Assembly (NCBI GenBank): GCA_905250075.1
Contig: CAJNOP010000017.1
Location: forward strand, 719,017 to 783,016
Length of the DNA stretch: 64,000 bases
Origin: Rotaria sp. Silwood1
Taxonomy: Eukaryota; Rotifera; Eurotatoria; Philodinida; Philodinidae
Direction: 5' to 3'
In this document: piece by piece, positions 13,001 through 25,426 of the stretch
How positions within the stretch are numbered: the first letter of the stretch is position 1
Layout: every line of letters begins with the position of its first letter
Made by a program: the position numbers and the translations under genes
Notes under the pieces: model-generated
What the model was told of the DNA's origin: nothing
Database searches by the model: none
Seen by the model: only the letters and a program-made list of their open reading frames with translations

Positions 13001-13190
13001 GACACTAAATAAATAAATAAATATATTAAAATGAATATACTAAAATAAATAAATAAATAAATAAATACTTACTTGGATTTGTAACATCACCAACACATCG
13101 ACATGCATTCGAATTTTCAATCAAATAACATCGATTACGAGTGAAATTTGATAAGAATTGACAAAATGTAACGATTGTTAGGTCGCTCAT
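10013..13190 (-). CDS. Single-pass membrane protein of unknown function
   Basis: Exons 13190-13073, 13004-12462 and 10746-10013 join in frame to 464 residues. The first exon gives a short extracellular-like N-terminus with five cysteines (TFCQF, NRCYLI, SNACRCVG). One hydrophobic helix (about residues 57-75, VFLIFFVLAIWLSAIGFCL) is followed by a basic stretch (KSLRRLETQ) and a long Ser/Thr/Asn-rich tail, suggesting a type I or III protein with a cytoplasmic tail. I do not recognise the family. The last join uses donor AAAAG/GTAAAA and a 1.7 kb intron; phase agrees. If that donor is skipped, the second exon reads on to a stop at 12421 (233 residues), so two 3' ends are possible, or 10013-10746 is part of a separate gene. 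The ATG at 13190 lies 5 bases after an acceptor-like AG. Confidence 0.65.
10747..12461 (-). other. Long intron of the membrane-protein gene
   Basis: This 1.7 kb stretch lies between the two large exons. It holds the alternative stop codon at 12421 just inside its 5' end. A stretch at 11580-11690 resembles sequence at 55115-55240 inside another intron. No other coding signal was seen. Confidence 0.45.
11580..11690. repeat. Dispersed intronic repeat, copy 1
   Basis: This segment shares an ordered set of short matches with 55115-55240: a CACGAT box near the start, a hexamer-spaced AACATAT or GACATAT, then TTTTACTTAATC followed by ATGCAATA. A weaker match may lie at 28340-28460. Identity is moderate, as expected for an old dispersed element. 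Confidence 0.4.
13009..13066. repeat. AAAT microsatellite in a short intron
   Basis: Two runs of the AAAT/AATA tetramer surround a short unique segment and make up most of the first intron of the membrane-protein gene (13005-13072). It is close to the splice sites but leaves both intact. Confidence 0.8.
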
Positions 13191-15991
13191 TTTGACTATT
13201 ATAATACAACATTAATATCCTTTGTTGTTTTGGTAATAAGAGTAATAAAATAAAAATTCTTTTCTTTGGTGTTTATATTTTATCATACATTCTGTCAATG
13301 AATTCTCTTTGTCTAAACATTCACTATATATCTAGAAGTTGGGATAAAGAGAAAAAGAGAAAACATTTTCTTGCTAGATTTTTTTTTTGCACTACCACTT
13401 ACACAAGACTACATCCGTTCTGTTTAATACGTCTTGCTGTAAAGATTAAGCTGAGTACTAAAAATAGTTTCTTTTATGATCGGCAGCAGAAATAGGCAAA
13501 AAAGGCAAACAATCACAAACCAATGAATAATACAATAACAAACAGATCGTATATGAATTTTAGAAGAAAAAAAAAAGCTCAAGTTAAATGTCATATCGAT
13601 TGAAGAGCAAAATGTCTCATGACATTATGTTTGAATCAAGTACATAATTGATGGTTTCATCAAAACTTAAAAAATCATTTAATAAATTGAATCAAACAAG
13701 TTTTGATTTGTATAATATTAATAATAATTGTTCACATTTTATCAAAGACTATTTCTTAAACATATAAACAGATTACTGTCATAATTAATTTATTACTAAA
13801 ATCGTAGTAATATTATGCGACTATAGACAGAAAAGATTGGGCATGTGTTGAATGATTTTCAACAATATTATTAGACAAAGAGACGAAAAAAGTTATAGTT
13901 GAATAAAATATTTCTATGTATATATTACAACGTATTTTACAATGAAAACGTTTTTTTTGCATGCACTATTGATGATTTTAATAATTACTTTTCTTTTGAA
14001 AAACAAGAAATAATTAACTTCTTTGCTGTTTGTTGACTGTTGTAAGCATAGAAATTTTCATCTCATTAAATTCATTAAAAGCTCTGGCATGTGTTTTGTT
14101 CCCTTTTATTTTGCTTTCACAATGCACGACGTTTTTTGTTGTTAGGCTATATGTTTTTTTTTTTTACTAGAGAGGAACTCTTTTATTTCCGCACTTGTTT
14201 TAATTTGTCATACAAACTCGGTAAAAAAAAAAGGCTCCTGACAATTATTTATTCATAATTATCTCACGTTGCTTTCATTATCATGATTGAACTATTTGAT
14301 AACAAGCAAAACAAAAATTCATGTCGATCGAAGTTTACTAATGGTGGTAAAGCCAAAAAAAAAATATTTATTTCAAATTTTTTTTTCTATTTATAAATTA
14401 TTGCATTAAGATAGAATACGTGTTATATTAAAATAAAATTTCTTACTTTCTTTGAAACGCATGATGATGTAAAATTAAATCTCAAAGTTAGTTCTATGAT
14501 AATTACATATCCATTGTTATTCATCAGTGTTTTATCGTTTTGTCTTTTTTCTTTGAACAGGAATCTAGTCATACATACTAATCTATAGATTGAAATATTT
14601 TATCATAGTTATTAGATAATAAAAGGAGCGTACAGTTAAAAGGAAGATGTAACGGGTAATTTTGTGGGTGGATAGATACATTGAGTAATTGAATCAATCA
14701 GAAGAAAAATGTCGTTATTCTATCCGTCATTAATAATTTGCCAATACTCAGCGTAACACCCGAGAAGAGGAACAAAGAATTATACGAGTTTCTTTGCCTT
14801 TTTTTTTAGAATATATGCTCAACAGAGATTGATTTATTATTGTATTTGACCGTAGGAGCAAATTCTTTTTCTCCTATATATAAAACAACAATAATTGAAT
14901 CCTTCTCCTATGAACTGAAAAAAAAAGACAATAATAAAAATGATTTGGGAATAAATAGAACGATGATATTAAGCAAAAAAAAAAGAGTGATTTGATTGCT
15001 GTTTAATATTAGAGTAGGATATGACGGATACATCTATCATTAATAGCTAATGTGCTTCAATAGAACAGTATATAAAAATGTTTGTCACAACAGAATACAT
15101 CCATGTTAATGATACTTCTGTCTAATAAATACGGAAATACAAAACAAATTTTCTACTTTTATTAGTTTATTGTTTTTATAATTCAAACTAAAAACAAATG
15201 AATCAAATTATATTTAATATATTCATGATAAATCACTGATGAAACAGGTCAGAATGTCATGCATCGATCGACTTTTTATTTTTAGTATGTAAAAAAATAA
15301 TCACTGACTTGTATTATAAATTCTTGCTATTCGTTGTTGTTGTTTTTTTTTATTTGAGTATTCACATGAGAATAAATCGAATTTGATAGCAAACTAACTG
15401 TCAATGATATTTACATAATATTTTATCAATGATAACAGAAATAAAAAGTGGCACATGCCATTCTTATGAAAACCTAATATCATATATTCCAGTTCATTAT
15501 CAATATTTTAGATTTTTGCACTTTGAAGTTGATATAATAAGTGAACTCTAGATGGTTGTTTAGGATTTTTTTTTCTTTCAAGTGATCCGAACAGTCGGTT
15601 TAAATAATTTATTCTTGTGATAACTCTCTAAGAAAAGTTTAGAACAATAAAATATTTCATCTTGAAATTCAATAAGCTGTACCATAGGAGAAAAAAACAA
15701 TATATTGATCTGAATTTAATCAACTTACATATTTGTTATATCATAAATGTTTGTTGATGTGTATTTATTTTTTTCACTTTGAAAAATAGTAAAGAGTTTC
15801 TGTTTATGAAAGAAAAAAAAATCATGAGAACAATGATAACAATCATCGGAATCTGCCTACATTTGTGTTAATAATTCAATAGAGAGACATATGGAGATAT
15901 ACTTTGTTTCTTTTTTCTACTTATGGCGCTACAAATAAAAAAAATATTAATGTTTGAGATGATTGATTACATATGAAATTAAATATTAAAG
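13191..15991. other. Intergenic region upstream of the membrane-protein gene
   Basis: About 2.8 kb, very AT-rich, with long A and T runs. The open frame at 13298-13495 has no recognisable content. I saw no transposon ends. The 3' part is the downstream flank of the small heat-shock gene. Confidence 0.5.
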
Positions 15992-18306
15992 TCAAAGTCG
16001 ACGAAGGCGAACAAATTCTCTAGTAGTTTCTGTTCGTTGTTGAAATGGTTCTTCATGAATGGATGTTTGTTGTGATTCATATATTTTTTGTCTAAAATAT
16101 TTCATATACACGTATATCTTTGATAAAGTAAAAGCAAACAAAAGAAATATAAATCTAGACGAAAATTTTTATGAATAACAATTCAACATTTATATATTTG
16201 TTTTCTACTATAATTTACAAGAAGATTTTTTATTTTTTTTTAAATCTTGATATAAATCAGTTTTATTATTTTCTTATAAAGAAGATAAAATAAAACATTA
16301 ATATATCAATTAGACCATACAATTATATGCTTAGTTAAAAATAAGTTTCAAACACATACACACACAAAAATTGATCAATAGAAGCATTTATGTATATATA
16401 CACATGATTAAAAAATTAGACTTCTAGTAAAGATTATGCATAGAATAAACTAATAGAAGCAAAAGACGAATGTTTGTGACATAAAACTGATGACGTTATG
16501 GAATATATCTCACCCATATTTTTCTTGATTTTGAATTGTTTTAATCTGTTGTTCCAAATATGGTGCTTCAATAATTAATTTTCCATCAATATAATTTGAT
16601 TGTAAATGTTGAATATCAGTCTGCGGTGGTAAACTAGTTGATTGAAAAAATGATGTACGTGATTTACGTGTGTTAGTTTCGATTTTTCTTTCTGCTTTAA
16701 CAATTAATTCTTGTCCTTGAACTAAAACTTTTATATCTTCCGGTTGATAATCACTTAAATCTAAAGACATAAGTAATTTTTTTACATGATTATTTTTTTC
16801 ATTAAATGTTGTTTGAATAATTTGTGGACGAAATGCTGATCGATGAAATAAATCATAATCAAAAGGTTTCGTATTTTCAATTAATGATTCATTTATTGGT
16901 GCTGTACGTAATGTATTATTTGTTATTATTGAACTATTCTCAATTCCTGTCCCATATTCACTTTTATTATTAGTATTAGTATTAGCAATAGTATCATTAT
17001 GATGATGACCTAATTGATTATGTATTGTTGGTGAAATTTTTTCTCCATTGGTTAAATTAAGATCACCATAAGAAAATGTTAATGATTGAATTGTATTTTG
17101 AATTGGTGGAATGAATGAAGAATTGTTTTTATTTTCATTCGTTATTGATTGTAAACAAGGCATTTCAATTGTTAATTCTTGAGTATTTTTGTTGTATGTA
17201 TATGTGTATTTATTTAAATCAATATATTTAGGAATATTAAATACTTTGTGTAATTCACGACGTATATAACCACCATTATTATCCTCTTCACAATGTTTAG
17301 CATCAATAATTAATTGATTTTGATGATAACGTGGTGTTATTGTAAATTCATTTTCTTGATAATCATCTGTTTTAAGTTGAATTATATATTTATCACCTTG
17401 ATCAGTTACTTGTTGATCATATGAATATGTTGTTCGACCCATACCTAATTCTGATGAATATCGCAATGATGACATATTATTTAGTTGTTCAACATCATAT
17501 TGATGTTGAAGATCTGTAGAAAATTTTGCAGTTGATAAACGATCAAGAATATTATTAGATATATCTGCTAATGATTTGCTGTAATGATTTTTGTTTGATG
17601 ATACTAACGTATGACTATTGTTGCATGTTGTTGAATAATGAGACGAGACTGGACGTTGAAAAGGTGTTGATGTCAAATGATAAGATTGATTATTGTTATT
17701 GTGTTGTAAAGTAATATTATTATTTAATAAACTTGATGACGAATATGAGTTATTTTCCGTTGACGGATCGTTTAGATCAATATGATGGTTGTAAATTGAT
17801 GGTTGCTTTTGCTCTTGTTGATACTTAAGTTGTTCTGATAGAAAGTATTGATTATTTCTATTCTCACTACTTGAAAATCGCCCTTGGGAATGTTCTTGTT
17901 CGTATTGTTGATGATGGCGAATTTTTTGCTGTTCTGTGACGAAAGAATGAGGAGAACGGTTGTAATAAGTTCGAGGCGTTACATTCTTAGCAGTTGGAAA
18001 GAAAAGTAATGAAGATGAGGACGGAGATAAAGAACTTTTTGTTGTCTGCCCTTGATGGAATTGTTGTTCGTCTAATGGAATCGAAGAAGAAAAATATTCC
18101 GTTGAAACTGGTTCTTCTAAAGTATTGCTATTCACTCCGTTCGATAAACAAAGTCTTTTCTTTGATTGATAAGGTAAAAATGATTTTGACGATGGAGTTG
18201 TTGAAAAAAAATAATTATTCAATAATAATGACGATGACGATAGTTTGTTATCGATAAAATATCGATTACGACGTGAACCAATATATGGTCGTAGCAAGGA
18301 CGATGA
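15992..18306 (-). CDS. Small heat-shock protein with two alpha-crystallin domains (5' end missing)
   Basis: Two exons are visible: 18306-16514 and 16091-15992, joined in phase (EKYG then QKIYESQQ, ending EFVRLRRL). The product exceeds 630 residues. The first 280 or so are Ser/Asn/Gln-rich. An alpha-crystallin domain follows (about 295-385: GDKYIIQLKTDDYQENEF to YIRRELHKVFNIP to TQELTIEMP), then a linker, then a second domain (about 505-585: LLMSLDLSDYQPEDIKVLV to DGKLIIEAPYL). Small heat-shock proteins hold unfolding clients as ATP-independent chaperones. Two-domain forms are known in flatworms and other invertebrates. The frame opens directly after an acceptor (TTTTTATAG) with no ATG, so an upstream exon must supply the start; I could not find it. 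A shorter product from the internal MSSLRYSS would also hold both domains. Confidence 0.82.
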
Positions 18307-20185
18307 CTATAAAAAGTAAAGAGAGACTTACATTGATTCAACATAAATAGTTGGTTATAAATTCCCGTTTGATTTCATTCGTACGCCTACATTCATTTAG
18401 ATTCATACTTAAAACGAACAGAGAAAAAATAAAGCGGAACAAGGCAAATATTAGGTGGTTGAAGGTCAATGAACTAATATTATATACAAATTGATAAATA
18501 GACTCAATTTTCAGTAGATAATTAATAAAATTCACCCTGAAAAAAGAAAAACTTGTGATTGTCAATGTTGAAACAAAAAGGTCGAAGCAATCTCAAGGGA
18601 CCTCAACGTGCTTTTCACATATATGTAAATACTATATTAATAGTCAACTTATTTGCATACTAGGCATTCTCGTGATCCGGCAATTCAATTATACATTGTT
18701 TACTGCGGCTATTGATGAAAAAAAGTTCAAGATCGATTATTTTCCTTAGAATATATATATAGAAAATATTTTACCATAGTCGTAATATTCGTAGACATTG
18801 GACTTTCGTATGTGTGTATGCAACCAAATGTTTTATATGAATGCTACTAGCGACTGAATATAATATTTCAAATAAAAAAACTTTTTTCTTCATTTTTTCT
18901 TTATTTAAATAAAATCTACAAACAGAAGAGAGCTGTATATTTTCTTTACAATTGAAAAAATTTCTTCTTATTTCTTCTTATTATTAAAAAAATTTGTTTG
19001 TCTACAATCAGTTAGTCAGTGTAATTTTTTTGCCTTTTTATATTAAGAACAAAACTGAATCCATACAGATATGCTTGATTCAAGTAATTTTATGAGTGAC
19101 ATAAGAGCTTTCATATAAATAAGTTTTATGAATATCAATAGAGAAGAACTCATTTGCAAGTTTAGTTATCTAAATTGGTTGCATAGTATGATTTCATGAA
19201 ACCTATTTATTGTTTATTTTTATTATCATCAATTGATGATAATATTCAATGTAGCAAAATCGATGTTCTTGGCTTTTTTCTATCTGAATTCTTGTTTTTT
19301 TTTTATTTTAATCGACAAGATCAGACTTCTTTAGACAGAAAAAAAAATACTCTTGCTAGAAGTTCAAGATGACATAAAAGAGTGTTCTCTAATCAATCAA
19401 GAAACTAACTATCTACGTAAATGTTTATACTTTATGTATTCATTGCTAGATGATGACAAGTACTAGTTATCATTTTTAGTTTAATAAAAAAAAAATTGTA
19501 TTTTTTTCAGATAATGCATATATTATATGTGAATATCAGGCAAATGTACGTATGGGTCTTCATAAAAAAAAGCTACATTTGTTGACTAATTAACGAATCG
19601 AGTTATAGTTTATTTAAGAAAGTCTTCAAAAACAACTTATCAAAACATAAAACATCGTCAACGATCGATGAGTCATTATAAATTCCCAATGACAAATATG
19701 AAAAATAATCGATAAATATTTTTCACATAAATAGATTAGTTCTATCATTTGTTTATTCAAGATGAACAAGCCGAGTTTCTAACATGATTAAAAAATTATC
19801 TTTCCCGTTATCATTGTAAATGTTTTCCATTGCATGTTTTTTATATTTTATTTGAAATTACATGTCATCAGGCGTACTTTTTTTTTGTGGTTACGTTTTT
19901 GGCTTTTTTATTATTCTTTTTACAGTTTGAAATGAAACAAAACAGTAAAGAAAGAAAATACTTTTATTGACATATAGCAGACGCTACATCTAAATCATAA
20001 GCATGCAAAAAACATGCCTAGTGAGATTATTCCTGCCTCATTAAGTCTACATGAATCTTGTCAAAACATCTAGACCTGTTATTTTTTTTTATTCAGATAA
20101 AAATCTTATGGTGAAGCACATGTCAAAAAAAAAATCTTTCATAACATTCAAGAAAGCCATATTGTACACATGTTTGCATTACCAC

Positions 20186-20335
20186 GAGTAGATTGTCGGT
20201 TGGAGAAAAACCATCGATAGAATATCGGTTAGTTGATAGCCGACCGTTTAAGTATCAAACTACTGCCGGTATAGCATATATTATACCAAACGGTCTACGA
20301 ATGGTTGACCGGTAGCTTGTGTCTGACCTCATGTT
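20186..20335. other. Unexplained stretch rich in CGGT/ACCG words
   Basis: Against an AT-rich background this 150-base stretch contains many copies of CGGTT, GACCG, ACCGTT and GCCGG on both strands. It resembles the interior of the GC-rich hAT-type element at 40187-40637, but I find no matching terminal repeats or target duplication. It may be a decayed relative. Confidence 0.35.
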
Positions 20336-21609
20336 CGGTGATCTTAACATTGTGTATTAAAAGATAATACAAATCTCCATTGCTATATTGTCAATTATTA
20401 TTTTCATTATTTGAGGATTTTCGCGAGGAAAATATTGTTGTGAGCGTTAAAATAAAAAGCTTTTAATACAAAGAGAGTGTCAAGATTAAGAAGGATTTTT
20501 ATTTTTTAGAAAGAAAGAAAGAAAGAAAAAAGTTGTGTGTTTTAGTTAAAGAATTATCTAATAACGGAAACATGTCTACATGCCACATACGATTTAATAA
20601 GATTTATAATGCTCGACTCATACGGATTTACTATAAGTAGACATGCATTAAAAACAGCTTCGAACATACAAGAGAACTGAACTTTCGTCTATTTTTCTTT
20701 TTGAAAACATTAAAAATAGTACACCAATCTGGGTACATGTGCAATTTAAGTACACTCTCATCCTCACCCATACTCTAATTGACGTGCACAGTATGCTAAT
20801 TCAATGTGATGCCCTGATTAAATTGCATAGGCGTCCATATTTGCCTGGATAGGTTCTTATTGGTTTGATTATTATAAATCATATACAGCAAAACGACTGT
20901 TGAAATTTCTCAAATGATTCGACAGTTTCCAGGATATAAACGGGTGTCCGAAAATTCGCCGTGACCTATATTATAATTAGTAATACATTAGTACCGGCAT
21001 ATGATAATGTTAACGTGTGTGATCCATCTGTATTAGCAACAAAGATCAAGTCAGCTTCAGTTATAAGATGAATTTATTTTTGTAGATGCCATTGCAAAAA
21101 ATCTTTATTAATATTATATATTTTCGCAATATTGTCGTCTCGATTAATTTGAATTCTTTCTAATAAATAATTCGAAATTGGGTAAAAAATATTCTTTGCG
21201 ATCATTTAGAAATGAAACCGAAAATCGTAAGTGTTGTCGCCAGCTCTCATGAGTAATGCAGTATTGCGAACAAAAGTGTGACATGGAGAATACATCTTGA
21301 ATAGTTCCAGCTGTTTTTCAATATTATAATATGTTCTTTAAAGTTTTATTTAATATAATCTGGCTCCTAACAAATATCCAAAAATGATTACTGTCATCTG
21401 AAATAATTCTCATTTTGAATTCGATTTTGGTCGGTATAAACTGAATTCTATTGATTAAGTTTTTGACATTGGTAGAAAACTTGATAACTTGAACTGTATC
21501 TTGTAAATCTTTTTAATGAATTTACTGAGTAAATTTTACTTTCTATGGCTCCACCGTAAGACATAAAGTCATCATTCGATGTGCTATTGTTCGTAGAATG
21601 AAAGAACTC

Positions 21610-21865
21610 ACATGCTTCGTTTTACAATGACAAATAATTGAAATTTTATTGTGAATGAATCTATTAGCACAGAAAAACGCTGTATAGTTTTCGCTACAGA
21701 ACAGGGTATATGTAAACTTCCTCTATCAAGCAGTGTTGGTGCTATAGGATTCCATTGCGTACTGTTGGCATCGAAATAGGTAACGTCAGGTTCTACCGTA
21801 ATCACAACGAAGGCGATGCTATTTAGCGACATTTCAACATTATGCAATAGAACTTGATAATACAT
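21610..21865 (-). pseudogene. Possible orphan exon or gene fragment
   Basis: An open frame of 85 residues starts MYYQVLLHNVEMSL and has balanced codon and amino-acid use (VITVEPDVTYFDANST), unlike the AT-biased random frames nearby. It ends beside a good donor sequence (GTGAGT). No partner exon or family is recognisable. It could be one exon of a gene I cannot join, or a remnant. Confidence 0.3.
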
Positions 21866-23431
21866 ACGCCGTGAGATAGAGGAAGTCTTTTTCTACAAGC
21901 CTACGTAAATTCCTGAAACTAATATAAGATATCCTCGTTTTGTTTTCACTGTGAACTTTTGGGACATGGCGTATTATCATTTGTATCGAGATTCTTTCAT
22001 CAATTTCATATTTATGCCCTTTTCATGATAGAGTTTGAAATTCAAACGATAGAAAATGATTCTCAGAATGTATCGCGAATTCATAAAGTATAGTCGATTA
22101 ATTTTTGTTTGCCCAGTGCACCAAAATTATCGAGCTCGATGTCATTGAGTACGATTGGAATTTTTCGTTTGATAGCAATATTTACTAAATTAGTTCCGAC
22201 TACTTAATCGCTTTGATCAGGGCTATCGGCTAGAGAGGAGATGACGGGAGCTTTCTAATTTCAGCAAATGAGAAATTTCTGCAACATTTTTTAGTCTCGT
22301 GGAAAATTATGATAGAAAAGAAGTTTTAGCAGTTTTAGTTAGACTTCTAACAGACATTCATATGAAAACGCTCTCCTTCAAACAAAATATCATAGAAGAT
22401 CAAATGATTCCAGCATATTCTATTCGATTTTTACCAGAAAGATAAACGAACGGTCTTTATGAGAAAAAAATTTATATTTTGTATTGAATTTCTTGCTCCT
22501 CTCACTCACAAAAACCGATGCGGAAACCTGATCATGATGACCATGTCCATGTCTACTAGCACTTATAAATTGCACAGTAGCAAATATCAATAAGAGATAA
22601 ACAGAAAGAATAATTCATTGATTGATACTTATACTTTTCTTAAAATATTTGTATATTATTTTACAAGCGACAAAAGTTTTCATCATTTCATACAGTTCTG
22701 AAAAAAAGTAGCCACGAGCCTTCTGAAGTGGTTCGAATTTTATTGATACTGAGCTGATTTTTTGCGTGCATATGAGTCAGAATTAACTCTGATTGGAAGC
22801 ACTAGCCTGCACTCCATTGGTTGCTTTACGATGGAGTTATGCATCGAACATAGTCTTCAACTTGTGATGACTATATCACAACCGCTTTGGTACATTTATG
22901 GCTACTAGTGTGTCAATGTGAAGAAGAAAACATTCGTATTCATGCACACGCCCACACTTTCTCCGCTACAAATTTGCTTTCGGCATTGTGTGGGAGCGTA
23001 TGCCTAGCATATTTTTGCCTAGCGTATTTTTGCCTGTAGCATGTGAGCCGTAAAACCAATTCAGATTGAATTTATAAGCGTTAAACAACTTTGTAGCTTG
23101 CATAAATGCATCCAGTTTTGTGGCTCTACACTTAATTGTTTGTAGACATTTGGACTGAAAGTTGCCAAAGTGTGAATGCGTTACCAAAGAACAAGCTGTG
23201 CACGAAAAAAGATATGTATCTTGCTTTTTCTGCTTTTTGGAAATCGTGAATGATCTACAACGAATTTCAGTTCTATTTGTTTGACGACTTTCATCGGCAT
23301 GAAGTTATTATCCTTGCTTATTTTCTCAGAAACGTAACTAGTGATTATGGCATAGTCATTTTTCATGTTTTTGCTATACTTTATTAATGAATTTATAATT
23401 TAAGTATATATTCCATACATAGAACACGCTT

Positions 23432-24049
23432 TTATAGTTTATATGTGAGTATTGATGACAGCAAAAATGCGAGTGATCCCGCCAACCAAGCAAAACTACC
23501 TTCGACATCATGTTTCCCACCAGTTAGAAAATATCCACCGCCGATTAGAAATGCAATTGAGCCTAATAATGATAACAGACTCAATAGTTTCATCAATGTT
23601 ACTCTTGTCGATTTCATTTGTAGTCGAATAAGTTGCCACAGATTATTTACCACGCCAAGAGATACACCACAACGGTACATCCAGTTCCCAACAAGCGCGC
23701 CACAATGACCAAACGTAGGCCAAAATGCTACCGATCCAATTGCGAACAAGAGGCCACTTATACTTCCAATTGTATTTCGACAAATCGATACTGCCATATC
23801 CATATCAAACGGCTTGGACTCATTAATAAGCGATTCATTGTTATTAGAAGAAATTGATTGAAAGTTGGTGAACAATTGCTGAAATGAACCCAAACCGAAT
23901 AGAATTGAACCAAATGTGAAAGTCAATACACCCGTCTTGTACAATGCATCGGTTTTTGAAAAATGAGGATGAAAAAAGATTGAACCGAGAATAAACAAAC
24001 ACGAACCAATTATATAAAGAAAAATGTTAACATGAAATTTCCAGTTCAT
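23432..24049 (-). CDS. Intronless multi-pass membrane protein, YrhK-like (tentative)
   Basis: A single uninterrupted frame of 205 residues starts at ATG 24049 (MNWKFHVNIFLYIIGSCLF). About six hydrophobic segments follow a repeated pattern: a Gly-Ser turn and Phe inside each helix pair (GSIFFHPHF, GSILFGLGSF, GSVAFWPTFG, GSIAFLIGGG, GSLAFLLSS). Such GSxxF repeats recall the YrhK-like membrane family, best known from bacteria and scattered through protists and fungi. I call this by pattern only, and molecular function is unknown even for that family. It is one of the few genes here with no intron, and it stands alone between intergenic blocks. This would suit a horizontally acquired gene or a retrocopy, but base composition is close to that of its neighbours. 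Confidence 0.7.
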   Translation of the reverse strand: MNWKFHVNIFLYIIGSCLFILGSIFFHPHFSKTDALYKTGVLTFTFGSILFGLGSFQQLFTNFQSISSNNNESLINESKPFDMDMAVSICRNTIGSISGLLFAIGSVAFWPTFGHCGALVGNWMYRCGVSLGVVNNLWQLIRLQMKSTRVTLMKLLSLLSLLGSIAFLIGGGYFLTGGKHDVEGSFAWLAGSLAFLLSSILTYKL

Positions 24050-25426
24050 TTTAATTCGTTATGTTTTACTTTTATTTGCGTCAATACAATGAATGAGATA
24101 AGAAAAGTAACACGCAAACATGTTTTTCTTTTTGTTTTGATTGTCTTCTACTGAGAATTTAGAAGATAATAATGATGATAATTGCGCATCTATCTTTTGT
24201 CACCAAAGTCTCAAAAAGAATATTAAAGTAGAAGGTTAGAAGCTATTTTCTGTTCATATTGCTCTAATAGTGACGATCAGATATCCTGCAGGGTTTTGTT
24301 AAAAACTTTGCCCTTGTGACTCGGTAAGTCAATCTAACGAGTGTCATTATTATGTAGTTTGTGTATCAATAAGTTGTACTTTGAGAAGATGTTGAATTGT
24401 AAAAAGTACGCTTTGAAGACTCAAACAATTCTATCTAGTATGAGTTGAAAAAATTCGAAAATTTCTCGAATCTCAGTTCAAATGTTCATAACATTTTTAC
24501 TTTCTTCTTCGATGTGCTTGCATCGAAGAAGGTAATGCCGAAGTGGATACCTTTCGTCAATTCAAAACATGGCCAAATCAAAATACGAACGTTTAATTGT
24601 GTCATACGACTCTAATCATCTTCACCAAAATAGCTATAATATTCCTTGGCTTATATATGGCTGCTTAGAATATATAAACTTGATGAAAAAATATTTTTAT
24701 CCGACAGAATCCTTTGATCATTAATAAAACTATTAATATTGCTGTGTGTAAGCACAGAAATTTGTCACAAAATATATAGAATAAGACTTCAAGGAACATA
24801 CTATCATAACATTGAAAATACAATATAAATCACTGAAATCGATTAAAAATATTCACATTTTGTTTTCACAATAGACTTTTGAGATATCCTATATTGCTAT
24901 TTGTTTTGAGATGCCTTTCCGGAATTGATAGTTATGTGCTTTTCTATAATAGAATTTGAAACTCAATAAATAAACAGAAAATTTCAGAATATATTTTGAA
25001 TTCAAAAAACGTTAATCTATTGATTCTTTTTTACCCATTTCTTTGAAAAACGATTGATATACATGAAAAATAGACGAACAAAAGTCAATTCGACATTTCA
25101 TTACTGACAACAAAATCGTCACTCGTACAATCATTTCATTTGTATGTTTCAACAAAAAAATACATATTGAAAACATTTATTGGATTTTTTTACAACAAAT
25201 CATTCACGATAAATCATCAAAATCAATTATGCGAGAAAAAAAACAAACAAACAGATATGTATTCATTCATAAAAGTTCATACAAGGAAAATAAAAATCTG
25301 TACAAAGCCTAACAGAAACAACAATCAAGAATTACCGTTATACAAATAATACGCGTTACATTCTTTGAACATATTACGAGATTCATATTGTTTTTTTTTT
25401 TCTAAACAAAATATCAGAGAAAAAAC
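24050..25426. other. Intergenic region between the YrhK-like gene and the thioester-protein gene
   Basis: About 1.4 kb of AT-rich sequence. It includes the promoter side of the YrhK-like gene and the 3' flank of the Mcr-like gene. The 25140-25349 open frame is Lys/Asn-rich and not convincing. No repeat structure was seen. Confidence 0.5.

Larger units (their letters stand above)
18307..23431. other. Large intergenic region upstream of the heat-shock gene
   Basis: About 5.1 kb, mostly AT-rich and non-coding. It should contain the missing first exon and promoter of the heat-shock gene. An AAAG microsatellite lies at about 20511-20530. The stretch 20186-20335 is unusually rich in CCG/CGG words. 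A coding-like open frame lies at about 21610-21865. Repeated TTTTTGCCTAGCGTA-like words occur at 22998-23040. Confidence 0.45.

Noticed and set aside
17994-18257. Plus-strand open frame of 87 residues
   Set aside because: Antisense to the heat-shock exon, whose minus frame has recognisable domains and is seven times longer.
18338-18565. Minus-strand frame upstream of the heat-shock exon as its first exon
   Set aside because: It stops before any donor in a compatible phase; the only GTAAGT nearby would leave a 24-base intron and the wrong frame.
23445-23857. Two overlapping plus-strand frames
   Set aside because: Antisense shadows of the intronless membrane protein.
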